Counted from the first letter of the stretch, positions 15,065-23,789 are shown. The stretch: DNA of 64,000 bases from JAIBJN01 sp963775395 (GCA_963775395.1 CAVZIX010000002.1:62001-126000), one strand, 5' to 3'. Notes: generated from the letters alone by a model not told the origin. Program-made: numbers and translations.

Positions 15065-16590
15065 AGCGTTCCCTTCGTGGACGGGATTCCCGCGCCCTCC
15101 ACGCGCACGGCTGCACGCAGAGCCCGCCCGACGGCCTTGAACGCCGCCTCGGCGACGTGATGGGCATCGCGCCCTTCCGCCTGGACGTTGATGCCGAGAC
15201 GTCCCGCCTGCGCGAGGCTGCGCAGGACGTGGTCGGCAAGGCCCGGATCGAGCTCGAGCGCCAGCTCGGCGGCCGGCCGCCCGCCCAGGTCGACGGCGGC
15301 GCGCGCCAGCGCGTCGTCCATCGGCACGACTGCGTCGCCGTATCGTGCGATGCCGCGGCGGTCTCCCAGTGCGCGGTCGAGCGCTTCGCCCAGCGCGATG
15401 GCGGCGTCCTCCGCGGTGTGGTGCTCGCCCGTCTCCAGGTCGCCGACCGCCTCGAGGACGAGGTCGAAGCCTGCGTGGAAGGCGAGCTGCTCGAGGAAGT
15501 GGTCGTACAGACCGGCCCCGGTCGCGACCCGCACTCGGCTGGCGCCGTCGAGGGCCAGGCGCACGCGGATGCGCGTCTCCGCCGTCGCGCGGGCATGGCG
15601 GGCGCTCCTGCCCGACGACCCCGCGACCGGAGACGGCCGGTCCATGGCGCGCGCGATGCCTTCGAGGAGCAGGTCGTCGTCCTCCGGGTCGCGGACAGAG
15701 GCTCGGATCCCGTCCGGGAAGGCGCGGACGACCAGGCCCGAGCCCAGGAGCGTTGCCCCGAGCGCCTGCGGGTCGTCGACCGGGACGAAGAGGAAGTTCG
15801 TGCGCGAGGGGAGAGGCTCGAGCCCGAGCGCGCGGAGGCCACGGGCGAGCCGCTCGCGCTCCTCGACCTGCGGCGCGACGTCCGGCGGGTCGGCGAGGCC
15901 TGCAAGGGCGAGCGCCGCGGACAGCGTGGAGATCGGCGCCGGCGACTGGCGGCGGTTCAGCTCGGCCGCGGTCTCGGCGTCGGCGAGGGCGTACCCCGCG
16001 CGTCCGCCGGCGAGCCCGAAGGCCTTCGAGAACGTCCGGATGACGACGATCCCGTCGTCGATCAGCCCGGCAGCCGTCTCGCCCGCGTACTCGTAGTACG
16101 CCTCGTCGACGACGAGAGGCCGCGCGGACGGAAGCGCGCCCAGCTCGCCCGTGGGGTTGTTCGGCCGGCAGGCGAAGGTGACGTCGGGATCGGAGTCGCC
16201 GACGTCCGCACCGGCCAGCTGGGCGGCGATGCGGAAGAGCGGATACGTCGGGTCGTTCGCGATCGCGACCCGGTCGCCCGGCCCTGCGAACGCCCTCGCG
16301 CACAAGAGGATGAGGTCGTCGGCGCCGGCCCCGAGCACGACGTTCTCCGGCTCGACCCCCGCGTAGCGCGCGACGGCCGCGGTCAGCTCCGTGTAGCCGC
16401 CGTGCGGGTAGTTCTGGACGTCGGCCACCGCCCCTGCGAGCGCGCCGGGCCGCGACGAAGGGAGGGGCCAGGCAGGGACGTTGCCGTCGAAGCGGACGAT
16501 CTGCACTGGATCGAGCCCGGTACGCGCCGCAAGCTCGGCGTTGGACGGCGCCCAGGCGTAGGAAGCGAACTCCGCTGGCAGGGCTCTCAT
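15061..16590 (-). CDS. hisC-hisB: Fused histidinol-phosphate aminotransferase and imidazoleglycerol-phosphate dehydratase
   Basis: 509 aa in one frame. Residues 1-325 are HisC, a fold-I aminotransferase: NYPHGGYTELTAAVA, FACRPNNPTGE, VVDEAYYEY and the PLP Lys in RTFSKAFGLAGGRAGY. Residues 330-509 are HisB, a manganese dehydratase: ETRIRVRLALDG, the metal-binding EHHTAEDAA and EGRDAHHVAEAAFKA motifs. A short linker rich in Ser/Arg/Ala joins them and holds no stop. The two perform steps 7 and 6 of the pathway. This pair is normally two genes; a lost base at an old stop-start overlap is the alternative. It overlaps hisD by ATGA. Confidence 0.93.
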   Translation of the reverse strand: MRALPAEFASYAWAPSNAELAARTGLDPVQIVRFDGNVPAWPLPSSRPGALAGAVADVQNYPHGGYTELTAAVARYAGVEPENVVLGAGADDLILLCARAFAGPGDRVAIANDPTYPLFRIAAQLAGADVGDSDPDVTFACRPNNPTGELGALPSARPLVVDEAYYEYAGETAAGLIDDGIVVIRTFSKAFGLAGGRAGYALADAETAAELNRRQSPAPISTLSAALALAGLADPPDVAPQVEERERLARGLRALGLEPLPSRTNFLFVPVDDPQALGATLLGSGLVVRAFPDGIRASVRDPEDDDLLLEGIARAMDRPSPVAGSSGRSARHARATAETRIRVRLALDGASRVRVATGAGLYDHFLEQLAFHAGFDLVLEAVGDLETGEHHTAEDAAIALGEALDRALGDRRGIARYGDAVVPMDDALARAAVDLGGRPAAELALELDPGLADHVLRSLAQAGRLGINVQAEGRDAHHVAEAAFKAVGRALRAAVRVEGAGIPSTKGTL

Positions 16591-17609
16591 CGCCGCACGG
16601 CCTCCGCGTGCGCCGGCATGCCCTCGACGGCGGCCAGCGCCTCGACGATCGGCCGCACGCCGGCCAGACCCTCTTGCGTCAGGCGCTGTACGGTGACCGC
16701 CTTCAGAAAGGTCTCGAGGCCGAGACCGCCGACGGCACGCGCGCGGCCTCCTGTCGGGAGGACGTGGTTCCCGCCCGTCGCGTAGTCGCCGGCGGCCACC
16801 GGTGACCAGGGCCCGACGAAGACCGCCCCGGCGTTGCGGACCAGGGGTGCGAGCTTCTCCGCCTCCTCGCCGAGCAGGACGAGGTGCTCGGGGGCCAGCT
16901 CCTCCACGCGCGCGAGGGCGCCCTCGAGGTCGCCGTTCGCCTCCACGAGCCGGCAGACCGCGTCGGGGCCGTGCTCCCGCTGGGCGGCGAGCTCGAGCTC
17001 GGCGACGTCGAGATCGGCGCCCTCCGAGGCGAGCACGACCACCTCAGTGGGGCCGGCGGGGAGGTCGACCGAGACATCGCGCGAAACGATCGCCTTCGCC
17101 TCGTCCACGAACGCGTTTCCCGGCCCGACGATCTTGTCGACGGATGCGATCGTCTCGGTCCCGTAGGCGAGGGCGGCGATCGCCTGTGGGCCGCCCACCG
17201 CCCAGACCTCCTTCAGCCCGAGAAGCTCGGCCGCGCGCGCGACGAGGCCGGCTCCGGCCGGCGGCGTGGCGACGACGATGCGCTCGACGCCTGCGACGAG
17301 CGCCGGCACGGCGCACATGACCAGCGTAGAGACGAGCCGCCGCGGGACGTAGATGCCGACCGAGGCGAGCGGGACCCAACGCCGTTCGAGGATGACGCCC
17401 GGCGCGATTTCCTCGAGGAGGTCTGCCGGCCGCTGGAGCTCGTGCCAGCGGCGAACAGAGCCTGCGAGCGCGAGCAGGGCCTCTGCGGCCACATCCCCCT
17501 TGGGGACGGCGCGCGAAGGTTCCACGCCATCGAGGCGCTGCGACCAGTCGGCGAGGGCCGCGTCGCCCCGCTCGCGGACGTCGGCGACGATGTCGCGGAT
17601 TTCCGTCAT
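16587..17609 (-). CDS. hisD: Histidinol dehydrogenase
   Basis: 340 aa from ATG 17609, overlapping the hisG stop (ATGA). Key parts: ADVRERGDAALADWSQRLDG, IYVPRR, VWAVGGPQAIAALAYGTE, VDKIVGPGN, the zinc ligands and base in AAQREHGPDA, LAPEHLVL, GDYATGGNHVLPT and the final His in GMPAHAEAV. It oxidises histidinol to histidine in two NAD steps. Most HisD proteins have about 430 residues. This one is shorter at the N-terminus, but all catalytic residues I look for are present. Confidence 0.95.
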   Translation of the reverse strand: MTEIRDIVADVRERGDAALADWSQRLDGVEPSRAVPKGDVAAEALLALAGSVRRWHELQRPADLLEEIAPGVILERRWVPLASVGIYVPRRLVSTLVMCAVPALVAGVERIVVATPPAGAGLVARAAELLGLKEVWAVGGPQAIAALAYGTETIASVDKIVGPGNAFVDEAKAIVSRDVSVDLPAGPTEVVVLASEGADLDVAELELAAQREHGPDAVCRLVEANGDLEGALARVEELAPEHLVLLGEEAEKLAPLVRNAGAVFVGPWSPVAAGDYATGGNHVLPTGGRARAVGGLGLETFLKAVTVQRLTQEGLAGVRPIVEALAAVEGMPAHAEAVRR

Positions 17610-18445
17610 GCCAGCATGCGCTCGACGGGGACAAGCAGGATCGATGTGGCGCCGGCTGCCTCGAGGCGGGGAAGCAGGCGCCACACATCCGCGGCCGGAA
17701 CGAGTGCGTGCACGGCGACCATGCCCGTCTGCGCGAGCGGGATCACGCTCGGCGCGCCGGAGCCGGGGACGAGTGCGCAGATCTCCTCGAGCGCGCTCTC
17801 GGGCGCGTTCAGCATCAGATACCGGGCGTCGCGCGCCTGCACGACGCTGGCGAGGATGGGCGCCAGGCGGAGCGAGGCGTCGTCGGGCTCGTCGGCCGCC
17901 ACGAGCACCGCCTCCGAGGAAAAGAGGGAGCCGAGCGAGCGGAGCCCGTTCGTCCGCAGCGTGTTTCCGCTCGAGACGAGGTCGACGATCGCGTCGGCGA
18001 GGCCGAGCCGCGGGGCGACCTCCACCGATCCTGTCACGTCGACGAGCTCCACGAACACGTCGCGCTCGGCGAGCAGGCGGCTCGCGAGGCTCGGGTAGAC
18101 GGTCGCCACGCGGTGCCCGCCCAGCCCGTCGATGCTCTCCACCCGAGACTCCTCGGGGACGGCCGCCTCGAGCGTGCAGCTCCCGAAGCCGAGACGGAGA
18201 AGCTCGCTGACCCGGGCGCCGCGCTCGGCGACGAGGTCGGCGCCGGTGATCCCGCAGTCGACAACGCCGTCCTGGACGTACTCGGGAATGTCGGCGGCGC
18301 GCACGAGCAGAACCTCGACGGGCGCGTTGCGGCAGGGGAACGCGAGCGCGCGCTCACCAGGCTGCTCGGGGCCGAGGCCGGCGTCCTCCAGCAGGCCGAT
18401 TGCCGGCTCGCGGAGTCGCCCTTTGGCCGGGACGGCGATCTTCAG
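17606..18445 (-). CDS. hisG: ATP phosphoribosyltransferase, long form
   Basis: 279 aa. KIAVPAKGRLREPAIGLLEDAG is the usual HisG start; GVVDCGITGADLVAE, TVYPSLASRLL and the ADAIVDLVSSGNTLR phosphoribosyl-binding loop follow. About 75 C-terminal residues (YLMLNAPESALEEICALVPG onward) form the ACT-like regulatory domain of long HisG, so feedback by histidine is expected. No ATG, GTG or TTG lies at the expected place. The best start is CTG 18445, which overlaps the upstream TGA as CTGA. It catalyses the first step of histidine synthesis. Confidence 0.93.
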   Translation of the reverse strand: MKIAVPAKGRLREPAIGLLEDAGLGPEQPGERALAFPCRNAPVEVLLVRAADIPEYVQDGVVDCGITGADLVAERGARVSELLRLGFGSCTLEAAVPEESRVESIDGLGGHRVATVYPSLASRLLAERDVFVELVDVTGSVEVAPRLGLADAIVDLVSSGNTLRTNGLRSLGSLFSSEAVLVAADEPDDASLRLAPILASVVQARDARYLMLNAPESALEEICALVPGSGAPSVIPLAQTGMVAVHALVPAADVWRLLPRLEAAGATSILLVPVERMLA

Positions 18446-18753
18446 GAGGTCGGGGAGAGGCGAGCGCGACGGTCGAGCGCCGTCCGGTACCCGCCCTCGC
18501 CGCGGCGCAGCCAATGCGCCACGCGCGTCACCGTCGTCGTCGAGGCGCCCGTCTGCCTGGCGATCTCCTGGTAGGGCAGGCCCTGGTCGAGTAGCTTCGC
18601 CACCTCCCAGCGGTGCGCCATCGCCTCGAGCTCGCTGAGGGTGCACAGGTCCCGCACGAAGCGCTCCACCTCGTCCCGGTCCTCGAGCCTCAGGATCGCC
18701 TCGAAGAGGTCTTCCATCTCCGCTGTTCGCCATGGATGTGATTGGTCCGCCAT
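18442..18753 (-). CDS. YerC/YecD family TrpR-like regulator
   Basis: 103 aa from ATG 18753. The TrpR-fold pattern is clear: EDLFEAILRLEDRDEVERFVRDLCTLSELEAMAHRWEVAKLL, then the HTH LPYQEIARQTGASTTTVTRVAHWL. Such YerC-type proteins are distant relatives of the tryptophan repressor. It is the first gene of the minus-strand his operon and faces hisA across 32 bases containing a GTTAAC-centred palindrome, the natural candidate operator. A role as histidine regulator is inferred. Confidence 0.88.
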   Translation of the reverse strand: MADQSHPWRTAEMEDLFEAILRLEDRDEVERFVRDLCTLSELEAMAHRWEVAKLLDQGLPYQEIARQTGASTTTVTRVAHWLRRGEGGYRTALDRRARLSPTS

Positions 18754-18770
18754 CGCCGTCTGCGGCAGCA

Positions 18771-18776
18771 TATTAT
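18771..18776 (+). promoter_or_regulatory. -10 box giving a nearly leaderless hisA transcript
   Basis: TATTAT ends nine bases before the ATG at 18786, so the mRNA would begin almost at the start codon. No SD is seen. On the other strand GATAAT overlaps the same place and could serve the yerC-his operon. Confidence 0.45.
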
Positions 18777-18789
18777 CATGTTAACATGA
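18776..18789. promoter_or_regulatory. 14-bp perfect palindrome between yerC-hisG... and hisA
   Basis: TCATGTTAACATGA. Its centre GTTAAC is the same as in the E. coli trp operator (CTAGTTAACTAG). It overlaps the hisA start codon and the -10-like boxes of both strands. Confidence 0.65.
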
Positions 18790-19502
18790 CAGCGCAAGAG
18801 GCTTTCCAGCTCGTCCCGGCGGTCGACGTCGTCGGCGAAGAGGCTGTTCGCCTGCGGCAGGGCGTGTTCGACAGCGTCGTCGCCCGTGCCGGCGATCCGG
18901 TGAGCCTGGTGGCTGCGTACGCCGAGGCCGCGCCTCCGCTCATCCACGTCGTCGATCTCGACGGCGCCCGCACGGGCGCGATCCGGCCGGAGCTCGTCGG
19001 CGCGCTCGTGGAGGCGGCGGGATCGACGCCGGTGCAGGCCTCGGGCGGGATCCGCTCGCTCGCCGACGCAGCGGCGCTCCTCGAAGCGGGTGCGGCGCGG
19101 GTCGTGGTGGGAACGGCCGCGCTGGCCGGCGAGGACGCCCTCGCGGAGTTCGCCGGAGCGCTAGACGAGCGCCTCGTCGTCGCCGTCGACGCCCGCGGCG
19201 GCCGGGTCGCGGTGGCCGGCTGGTCACGGACGACCGAGCTCACGGCCGAGGAGCTGGCCGAGCGCTGCGCGGCGGCCGGCGTCAGGCGCCTCCTCTGCAC
19301 CGCGATCGACCGCGACGGGACGATGGGCGGGCCGGATCTCGACCTTCTCGGCCGCGTCCGCGAGCGCTCCGGCCTCCCTGTCCTGGCGGCGGGAGGAATC
19401 CGCTCCGAGGACGACCTGTCCGCCCTGGAGGCTCTCGGGCTGGAAGGCGCGGTCGTCGGCCGGGCGCTGCTCGAGGGGGCGATCTCGCTGCCGCGGCGCT
19501 AG
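18786..19502 (+). CDS. hisA: Phosphoribosylformimino-AICAR phosphate isomerase
   Basis: 238 aa from ATG 18786. Barrel signatures: LVPAVDVVGEEAVRLRQG with the catalytic Asp, IHVVDLDGARTG, VQASGGIRS, ARVVVGTAA, VAVDARGG, LLCTAIDRDGTMGGPDL with the second catalytic Asp and VLAAGGIRS. It performs step 4 of histidine synthesis. In most actinobacteria hisA lies between hisH and hisF; here it is moved to the divergent side. Its TAG stop shares the palindrome CTAG with the stop of the facing ATP-grasp gene. Confidence 0.95.
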   Translation: MTAQEAFQLVPAVDVVGEEAVRLRQGVFDSVVARAGDPVSLVAAYAEAAPPLIHVVDLDGARTGAIRPELVGALVEAAGSTPVQASGGIRSLADAAALLEAGAARVVVGTAALAGEDALAEFAGALDERLVVAVDARGGRVAVAGWSRTTELTAEELAERCAAAGVRRLLCTAIDRDGTMGGPDLDLLGRVRERSGLPVLAAGGIRSEDDLSALEALGLEGAVVGRALLEGAISLPRR

Positions 19503-20380
19503 GAGACGCGCACCGTGCGCGGCCGTGCCTGGGCCGGTTCCGGAAGGAGCAGCCCGATCAGGACGGTCTCGAAGACGTCGCGGCCGTCGAGCGAGTAGGC
19601 GGCCGTGAATTCCGGCGCCCCGTTCACCTCCAGGACCGCGAGGCTCCCGTCCGGTTGCGGGATCAGGTCGACGCCGGCGAGGTGCGTTCCGGCCGCGGCG
19701 GCCGCAGCCACCGCGAGCGCGCACTCGTGCGGCCGGGGCTGCAGTGGATGGCGGGTCGCGCCCAGGGCGACGTTCGTCCTCCACTCGCCGGGCGCCGCCA
19801 GACGGCGCACGGCGCCGACGACGCGCCCGCCTGCGACGAGCAGGCGCAGATCGTACCCGGCAGGGGGAACGAGCTCCTGGAGAAGCGCGCCGTGCTTGCG
19901 GAACCAAGCCTGGCGCCGGAGCGTGCGCAGGAGCATCCCGAGCTCGTCCGGGTCAGCGCAGGCGGCGACGTGCTCGCCCCGACTCCCGAAGCGCGGCTTG
20001 ACGACGAGCGGGAAGCGTAGGCGGGACACGTCTCGACGTCCCGACGCCGCGCTGAGGTAGGCGGTCTCGGGGTGCGGAAGCCCGGCCCGGCCGAGCCGGA
20101 GGGCCGTCACGAGCTTGTCGTGGCACGCCCGGAGCGCGTCCGGGCCGTTCATGACCGTCACTCCGCGAGAGCCGAGCCCGCGGAGCTTGGCCATCCCGGG
20201 CTCGATCCCGTCCAGCATGGGACGGACGTCCAGGTAGCCGAGCACGAGGTCGTCCGTCGACGCCGCCCTGGCCGCCTCGGGCGGGGTCAGGACCTGAACG
20301 TCGAGATCGATCCGGCGGCCCGCCGCCGCGAGGGAGGCCGGAATGTGGGCCTCGCGCCAGGTGACGACGAAGAGCCTCAT
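19499..20380 (-). CDS. ATP-grasp ligase, RimK-like
   Basis: 293 aa from ATG 20380 (MRLFVVTWREAH). It has an N-terminal Rossmann-like part, then the ATP-grasp core: PLVVKPRFGSRGEHV (ATP-binding Lys and Gly loop), LLQELVPPAGYDLRLLVAGGRVVGAVRR, and the metal-binding end VDLIPQPDGSLAVLEVNGAPEFTA. This resembles RimK/LysX-type ligases that join an amino acid or peptide to a carboxylate with ATP. The substrate is unknown. A nearby LysW-type carrier was not found. Confidence 0.85.
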   Translation of the reverse strand: MRLFVVTWREAHIPASLAAAGRRIDLDVQVLTPPEAARAASTDDLVLGYLDVRPMLDGIEPGMAKLRGLGSRGVTVMNGPDALRACHDKLVTALRLGRAGLPHPETAYLSAASGRRDVSRLRFPLVVKPRFGSRGEHVAACADPDELGMLLRTLRRQAWFRKHGALLQELVPPAGYDLRLLVAGGRVVGAVRRLAAPGEWRTNVALGATRHPLQPRPHECALAVAAAAAAGTHLAGVDLIPQPDGSLAVLEVNGAPEFTAAYSLDGRDVFETVLIGLLLPEPAQARPRTVRVS

Positions 20381-20459
20381 TCCCGAAGATGCTGCGGGAG
20401 AGGCCGGGTTCCGCGCGGAGAACGTTCGGTGTCGTTCTGGAGACCGAGCCGGACGGGCC

Positions 20460-20867
20460 TCAGATCCCCTCGAAGACGATCGGCTGCGCGCCTTCCCAGA
20501 GGACGACGCGGCCCAGCTCGGCAAGCTGGTCGCGGCCCTCCTCGATCGTGGCGAAATGGTTCCCCGCGAGCTGTCCCATCTTGCTCGCGAAGCACGTCGC
20601 GCCGTACGGGAAGAGGATCTCGACCTCCGAGAGCCCGCCCGGATAGAGGAGGATCTCTCCGGCCGCCGGGTAGCTGTTGGCGTTCTCGGGGCCGAGGTCG
20701 AGCTCGAGCTCCCAGCCCATCGGCACCCAGGCCGACTCCCCGCTCCACCGCGCCTGCACGAGCTGGCTGCGGAGCGGCAGCAGCTCGCGAAGGACAGCGA
20801 GCGTCTTCGGCGCGGCCTCCTCGAGCCTGGCCGTGAAGCGGAAGCTGCCGGCGGTGATGGCGAGCAC
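20460..20867 (-). CDS. DUF3830 family protein
   Basis: 135 aa. The cyclophilin-like DUF3830 pattern is visible: ARWSGESAWVPMGWELELDLGPENANSYPAAGEILLYPG in two blocks, then the ending EILFPYGATCFASKMGQLAGNHFATI. Proteins of this fold often sit with amidohydrolases or racemases. Here it stands next to an ATP-grasp ligase on the same strand. Biochemical role unknown. Confidence 0.75.
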   Translation of the reverse strand: MLAITAGSFRFTARLEEAAPKTLAVLRELLPLRSQLVQARWSGESAWVPMGWELELDLGPENANSYPAAGEILLYPGGLSEVEILFPYGATCFASKMGQLAGNHFATIEEGRDQLAELGRVVLWEGAQPIVFEGI

Positions 20868-20923
20868 GGCGAGACCTTACACGCCTGGTTTGCCGATCCC
20901 GGAGGGCGGGCACACATCGCCGC

Positions 20924-21208
20924 ATGGCACCCTGGATCATCATCGCGGCGATCGGCGTTGCCATCGCGATCGTCATCGCCGTCGTGATCGAGCGCAGGTC
21001 GAGACGCCAGCGCGAGCTCGAGGAACGCCGCGTCGAGGCCGGCAACCACCGCGAGACGGCCGAGCTGCAGGCACGGCAGGCCAAGGAGCGCGAGGACGCC
21101 GCCCGCGACGAGCTCGACCGCGCCGAGCGGGAGCGCGCCGCAGCGCACGCGCACACGCGCCGGGCCGACGAGATCGACCCGGACCTCGACGAGTCCCGAT
21201 CCGGCTAG
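20924..21208 (+). CDS. Small membrane-anchored coiled-coil protein
   Basis: 94 aa. One N-terminal transmembrane segment (residues 4-22, mostly Ile, Ala and Val) is followed by RRSRR and about 60 residues of charged heptads rich in Glu, Arg and Ala. The topology is most likely N-out with a cytoplasmic coil. It lies 36 bases before the MMPL transporter gene on the same strand. No family recognised. Confidence 0.65.
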   Translation: MAPWIIIAAIGVAIAIVIAVVIERRSRRQRELEERRVEAGNHRETAELQARQAKEREDAARDELDRAERERAAAHAHTRRADEIDPDLDESRSG

Positions 21209-21244
21209 CGAAGACCAACCCGTAGCCGGTAGCGTCGGAGAGCC

Positions 21245-23428
21245 GTGAAGCTCTCCACCGAGTCGCTCGCACTCGCGTGCGCCCGGCACCCGTGGCGGAC
21301 CATCGGGGCCTGGATCGCTCTCGTCGTCGTCTCGTTCGTGGTCATCGCCACGCTCTTCGGCGACCTGACCACGGAGGGGGAGGTCACGAGCGAGACCGAC
21401 TCCAAGCGGGTCGACGAGCTCCGCTTCGAGCGTTTCACTCCGACCGCCGAGGACTTCCAGCAGCAGGTCAGCGAGGTCGTCGTGATCAGCCTCGAGGAAG
21501 GGACGATGGACGACCCCGCCGTCGAGGGGCGCGTGCAGGCGCTCGCCGACGAGCTCCGCGAGGTCGGTGCGACGAACGTCGTCACCTACGCCGACCAGGA
21601 GGACCTGGTCTCCGAGGACGGCGAGGCTACGGCTGTTCTCGTCGGGCTCGGCGCGAACGAGGACGCGGTCGGCGACGTCGTCGACGCCGTCGACCGGCTC
21701 GACGCCGAGCCGGGCTTCGACGCCGCGGTCACGGGCGAGACCGTTCTCGACGAGGACTTCAGCGCCCTCTCGGAGGAGGACCTGCGGGAAGGCGAGCTGT
21801 TCTTCGGCGCCCCTGCAGCGCTGATCGTCCTCCTGCTCGTCTTCGGGGCGGTAGTCGCCGGCGTCATCCCGCTCGTGCTGGCGATCCTCTCGATCCTCGT
21901 CGCCCTCGCCCTGACCGCCCTCGTCGGCCAGGCGTTCGAGCTGTCGGTCTTCGTCACGAACATGATCTTCGGGATGGGCCTCGCGCTGGGGATCGACTAC
22001 TCGCTGTTCATCCTCAGCCGCTTCCGAGAGGAGCGCAGGGAGGGGCGCGAGAAGGTCGACGCGATCGTCACGGCCGGCGCGACCGCGAGCCGCGCGGTGC
22101 TCTTCAGCGGCGCTGCGTTCGTGCTCGCGATGACCGGGCTCGAGCTCGTCCCGAACACGATCATGCGGAGCCTGGCGACCGGCGCCATTCTCGTCGGCAT
22201 CGTCTCGGTGATCGCGGCGCTGACCCTCTTGCCGGCCGTCCTGAGCCTGCTCGGCGACCGCATCGACTCCCTGCGCATCCCGTACTTCGGGCGCGCGTCG
22301 GCGGGGGCGGAGAGCCGGTTCTGGGGGAGGATCGTGCGAGCCGTCATGCGGCGTCCCGTGGTGAGCCTCGTCGCGGCTGTCGCCCTCCTGCTCGCCGCCG
22401 CGATTCCGTTCCTCTCGCTCGAGACCGGGACGGCCGGCATCAGCACGCTCCCCGAGCGCTTCGAGTCGCGCCAGGGCTTCGAGCTCCTCAACCGCGAGTT
22501 CCCCGGGCAGACCACCGACCCCGTCCTGATCGCCGTCGACGGCGATGCGGAGTCTGCCGAGGTTCAGGGCGGAGTGGAGCGGCTGACCGCAGCGCTGGGC
22601 GAGCGCGAAGTCTTCGGCGAGCCGCAGGAGGAAACGAGCCCCGGCAACGATCTCGTTCTCATCACCGTGCCGGTGGCCGGGGACTCCGTCTCGTCCGAGG
22701 CTGTCGCAGCCGTGCGCGACCTCCGCGACAACGTGATTCCGGCGGCGTTCGCCGGCACGGGCGCCGAGGCGTTCGTGGGCGGCGACACCGCCGAGGACAT
22801 CGACTACTACGACGTCATGAACGCGTGGCTTCCGATCGTGATCACGTTCGTGCTCGGCCTGAGCTTCATCCTGCTCACGATCGCGTTCCGCTCCATCGTC
22901 GTCCCGGCGACGGCGATCGCCATGAACCTGCTCGCCGTCGGCGCGGCCTACGGCCTACTCGTGCTCGTCTTCGTGAAGGGCGTCGGCAACGAGCTCTTCG
23001 GCTTCCAGCAGGTGGACATCGTCGAGGCGTGGGTGCCGCTCTTCCTCTTCGCCGTGCTCTTCGGGCTCTCGATGGACTACCAGGTGTTCCTGCTGAGCCG
23101 GATCCGCGAGCGCTACTCGCAGACGGGCGACAACGAGGACGCGGTGGCGTTCGGCGTGGGCTCGACCGCGCGGCTGATCACCGGCGCGGCGCTGATCATC
23201 ATCGCCGTCTTCGCCGGCTTTGCCCGCGGCGACCTCGTCATGTTCCAGCAGATGGGTTTCGGGGTCGCGGTTGCGCTCTTCATCGACGCCACGATCATCC
23301 GGTCGGTGGTCGTCCCGGCGACCATGACGCTCCTCGGCCGCTGGAACTGGTACCTGCCGTCGTGGCTTTCATGGCTCCCGGACGTGCACGTCGAAGGCCA
23401 CGAGGAGGAGCCGCAGCCCGTCAAGTAA
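21245..23428 (+). CDS. MMPL/RND-type membrane transporter
   Basis: 727 aa with the duplicated RND design: TM1 near residue 20, a large outer domain, a TM2-6 bundle with GMGLALGIDYSLFILSRFREE (the conserved D-Y pair in TM4), a second outer domain, and a second bundle with FGLSMDYQVFLLSRIRE. The two GxSxDY/GIDY motifs mark the proton path of MMPL proteins, which export lipids or small molecules in actinobacteria. Start is GTG 21245. The substrate cannot be read from the sequence. Confidence 0.9.
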   Translation: MKLSTESLALACARHPWRTIGAWIALVVVSFVVIATLFGDLTTEGEVTSETDSKRVDELRFERFTPTAEDFQQQVSEVVVISLEEGTMDDPAVEGRVQALADELREVGATNVVTYADQEDLVSEDGEATAVLVGLGANEDAVGDVVDAVDRLDAEPGFDAAVTGETVLDEDFSALSEEDLREGELFFGAPAALIVLLLVFGAVVAGVIPLVLAILSILVALALTALVGQAFELSVFVTNMIFGMGLALGIDYSLFILSRFREERREGREKVDAIVTAGATASRAVLFSGAAFVLAMTGLELVPNTIMRSLATGAILVGIVSVIAALTLLPAVLSLLGDRIDSLRIPYFGRASAGAESRFWGRIVRAVMRRPVVSLVAAVALLLAAAIPFLSLETGTAGISTLPERFESRQGFELLNREFPGQTTDPVLIAVDGDAESAEVQGGVERLTAALGEREVFGEPQEETSPGNDLVLITVPVAGDSVSSEAVAAVRDLRDNVIPAAFAGTGAEAFVGGDTAEDIDYYDVMNAWLPIVITFVLGLSFILLTIAFRSIVVPATAIAMNLLAVGAAYGLLVLVFVKGVGNELFGFQQVDIVEAWVPLFLFAVLFGLSMDYQVFLLSRIRERYSQTGDNEDAVAFGVGSTARLITGAALIIIAVFAGFARGDLVMFQQMGFGVAVALFIDATIIRSVVVPATMTLLGRWNWYLPSWLSWLPDVHVEGHEEEPQPVK

Positions 23429-23435
23429 CAAAGTG

Positions 23436-23789
23436 TTACTTGGGCTCGTTCGGGTGGTGGCGGCCGTGGTACGAGATGAGCGTGCACAGCAGACCGGTCA
23501 GGGCGACACCCGGGCCGACCTCGAGGAGCAGCCGTGACTCGTCGGAGCGCTCGACGCCCGTAACGAGGCCGCCGACGGCGATCCAGACGGCCGACAGGAT
23601 CGCGGGCAGCAGGAGCAGGATCACCGTCCAGTCGTGCCACGGCCGGCCGCGGGTCTCCCAGAGCCGGTAGTCGACCAGGGCGAGCACGAGCACGACGAGT
23701 GCGGGTAGGACGCCGGTGAGGATCTCGCGCGAGCCGATCGCCACCCAGAGCGCGAGCGCGGCCGCGCCCGCCGTGAGGTAGCGCGGCAA
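23436..23789 (-). CDS. Small integral membrane protein
   Basis: 117 aa with four predicted transmembrane segments, a DYRLWETRGRPWHDW loop in the middle and a His-rich end (YHGRHHPNEPK). It faces the MMPL gene with a seven-base gap and precedes copA on the same strand by a short spacer. No known family. Confidence 0.65.
   Translation of the reverse strand: MPRYLTAGAAALALWVAIGSREILTGVLPALVVLVLALVDYRLWETRGRPWHDWTVILLLLPAILSAVWIAVGGLVTGVERSDESRLLLEVGPGVALTGLLCTLISYHGRHHPNEPK

Noticed and set aside
14476..16785. A 769-codon open frame on the plus strand
   Set aside because: It is antisense to hisH, hisC-hisB and hisD, very Arg-rich, and has no family pattern. High GC keeps such frames open.
19499..21289. 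A 596-codon minus-strand frame as one protein
   Set aside because: Only the last 293 codons match an ATP-grasp ligase; the first half covers the DUF3830 gene and an opposite-strand gene in other frames.
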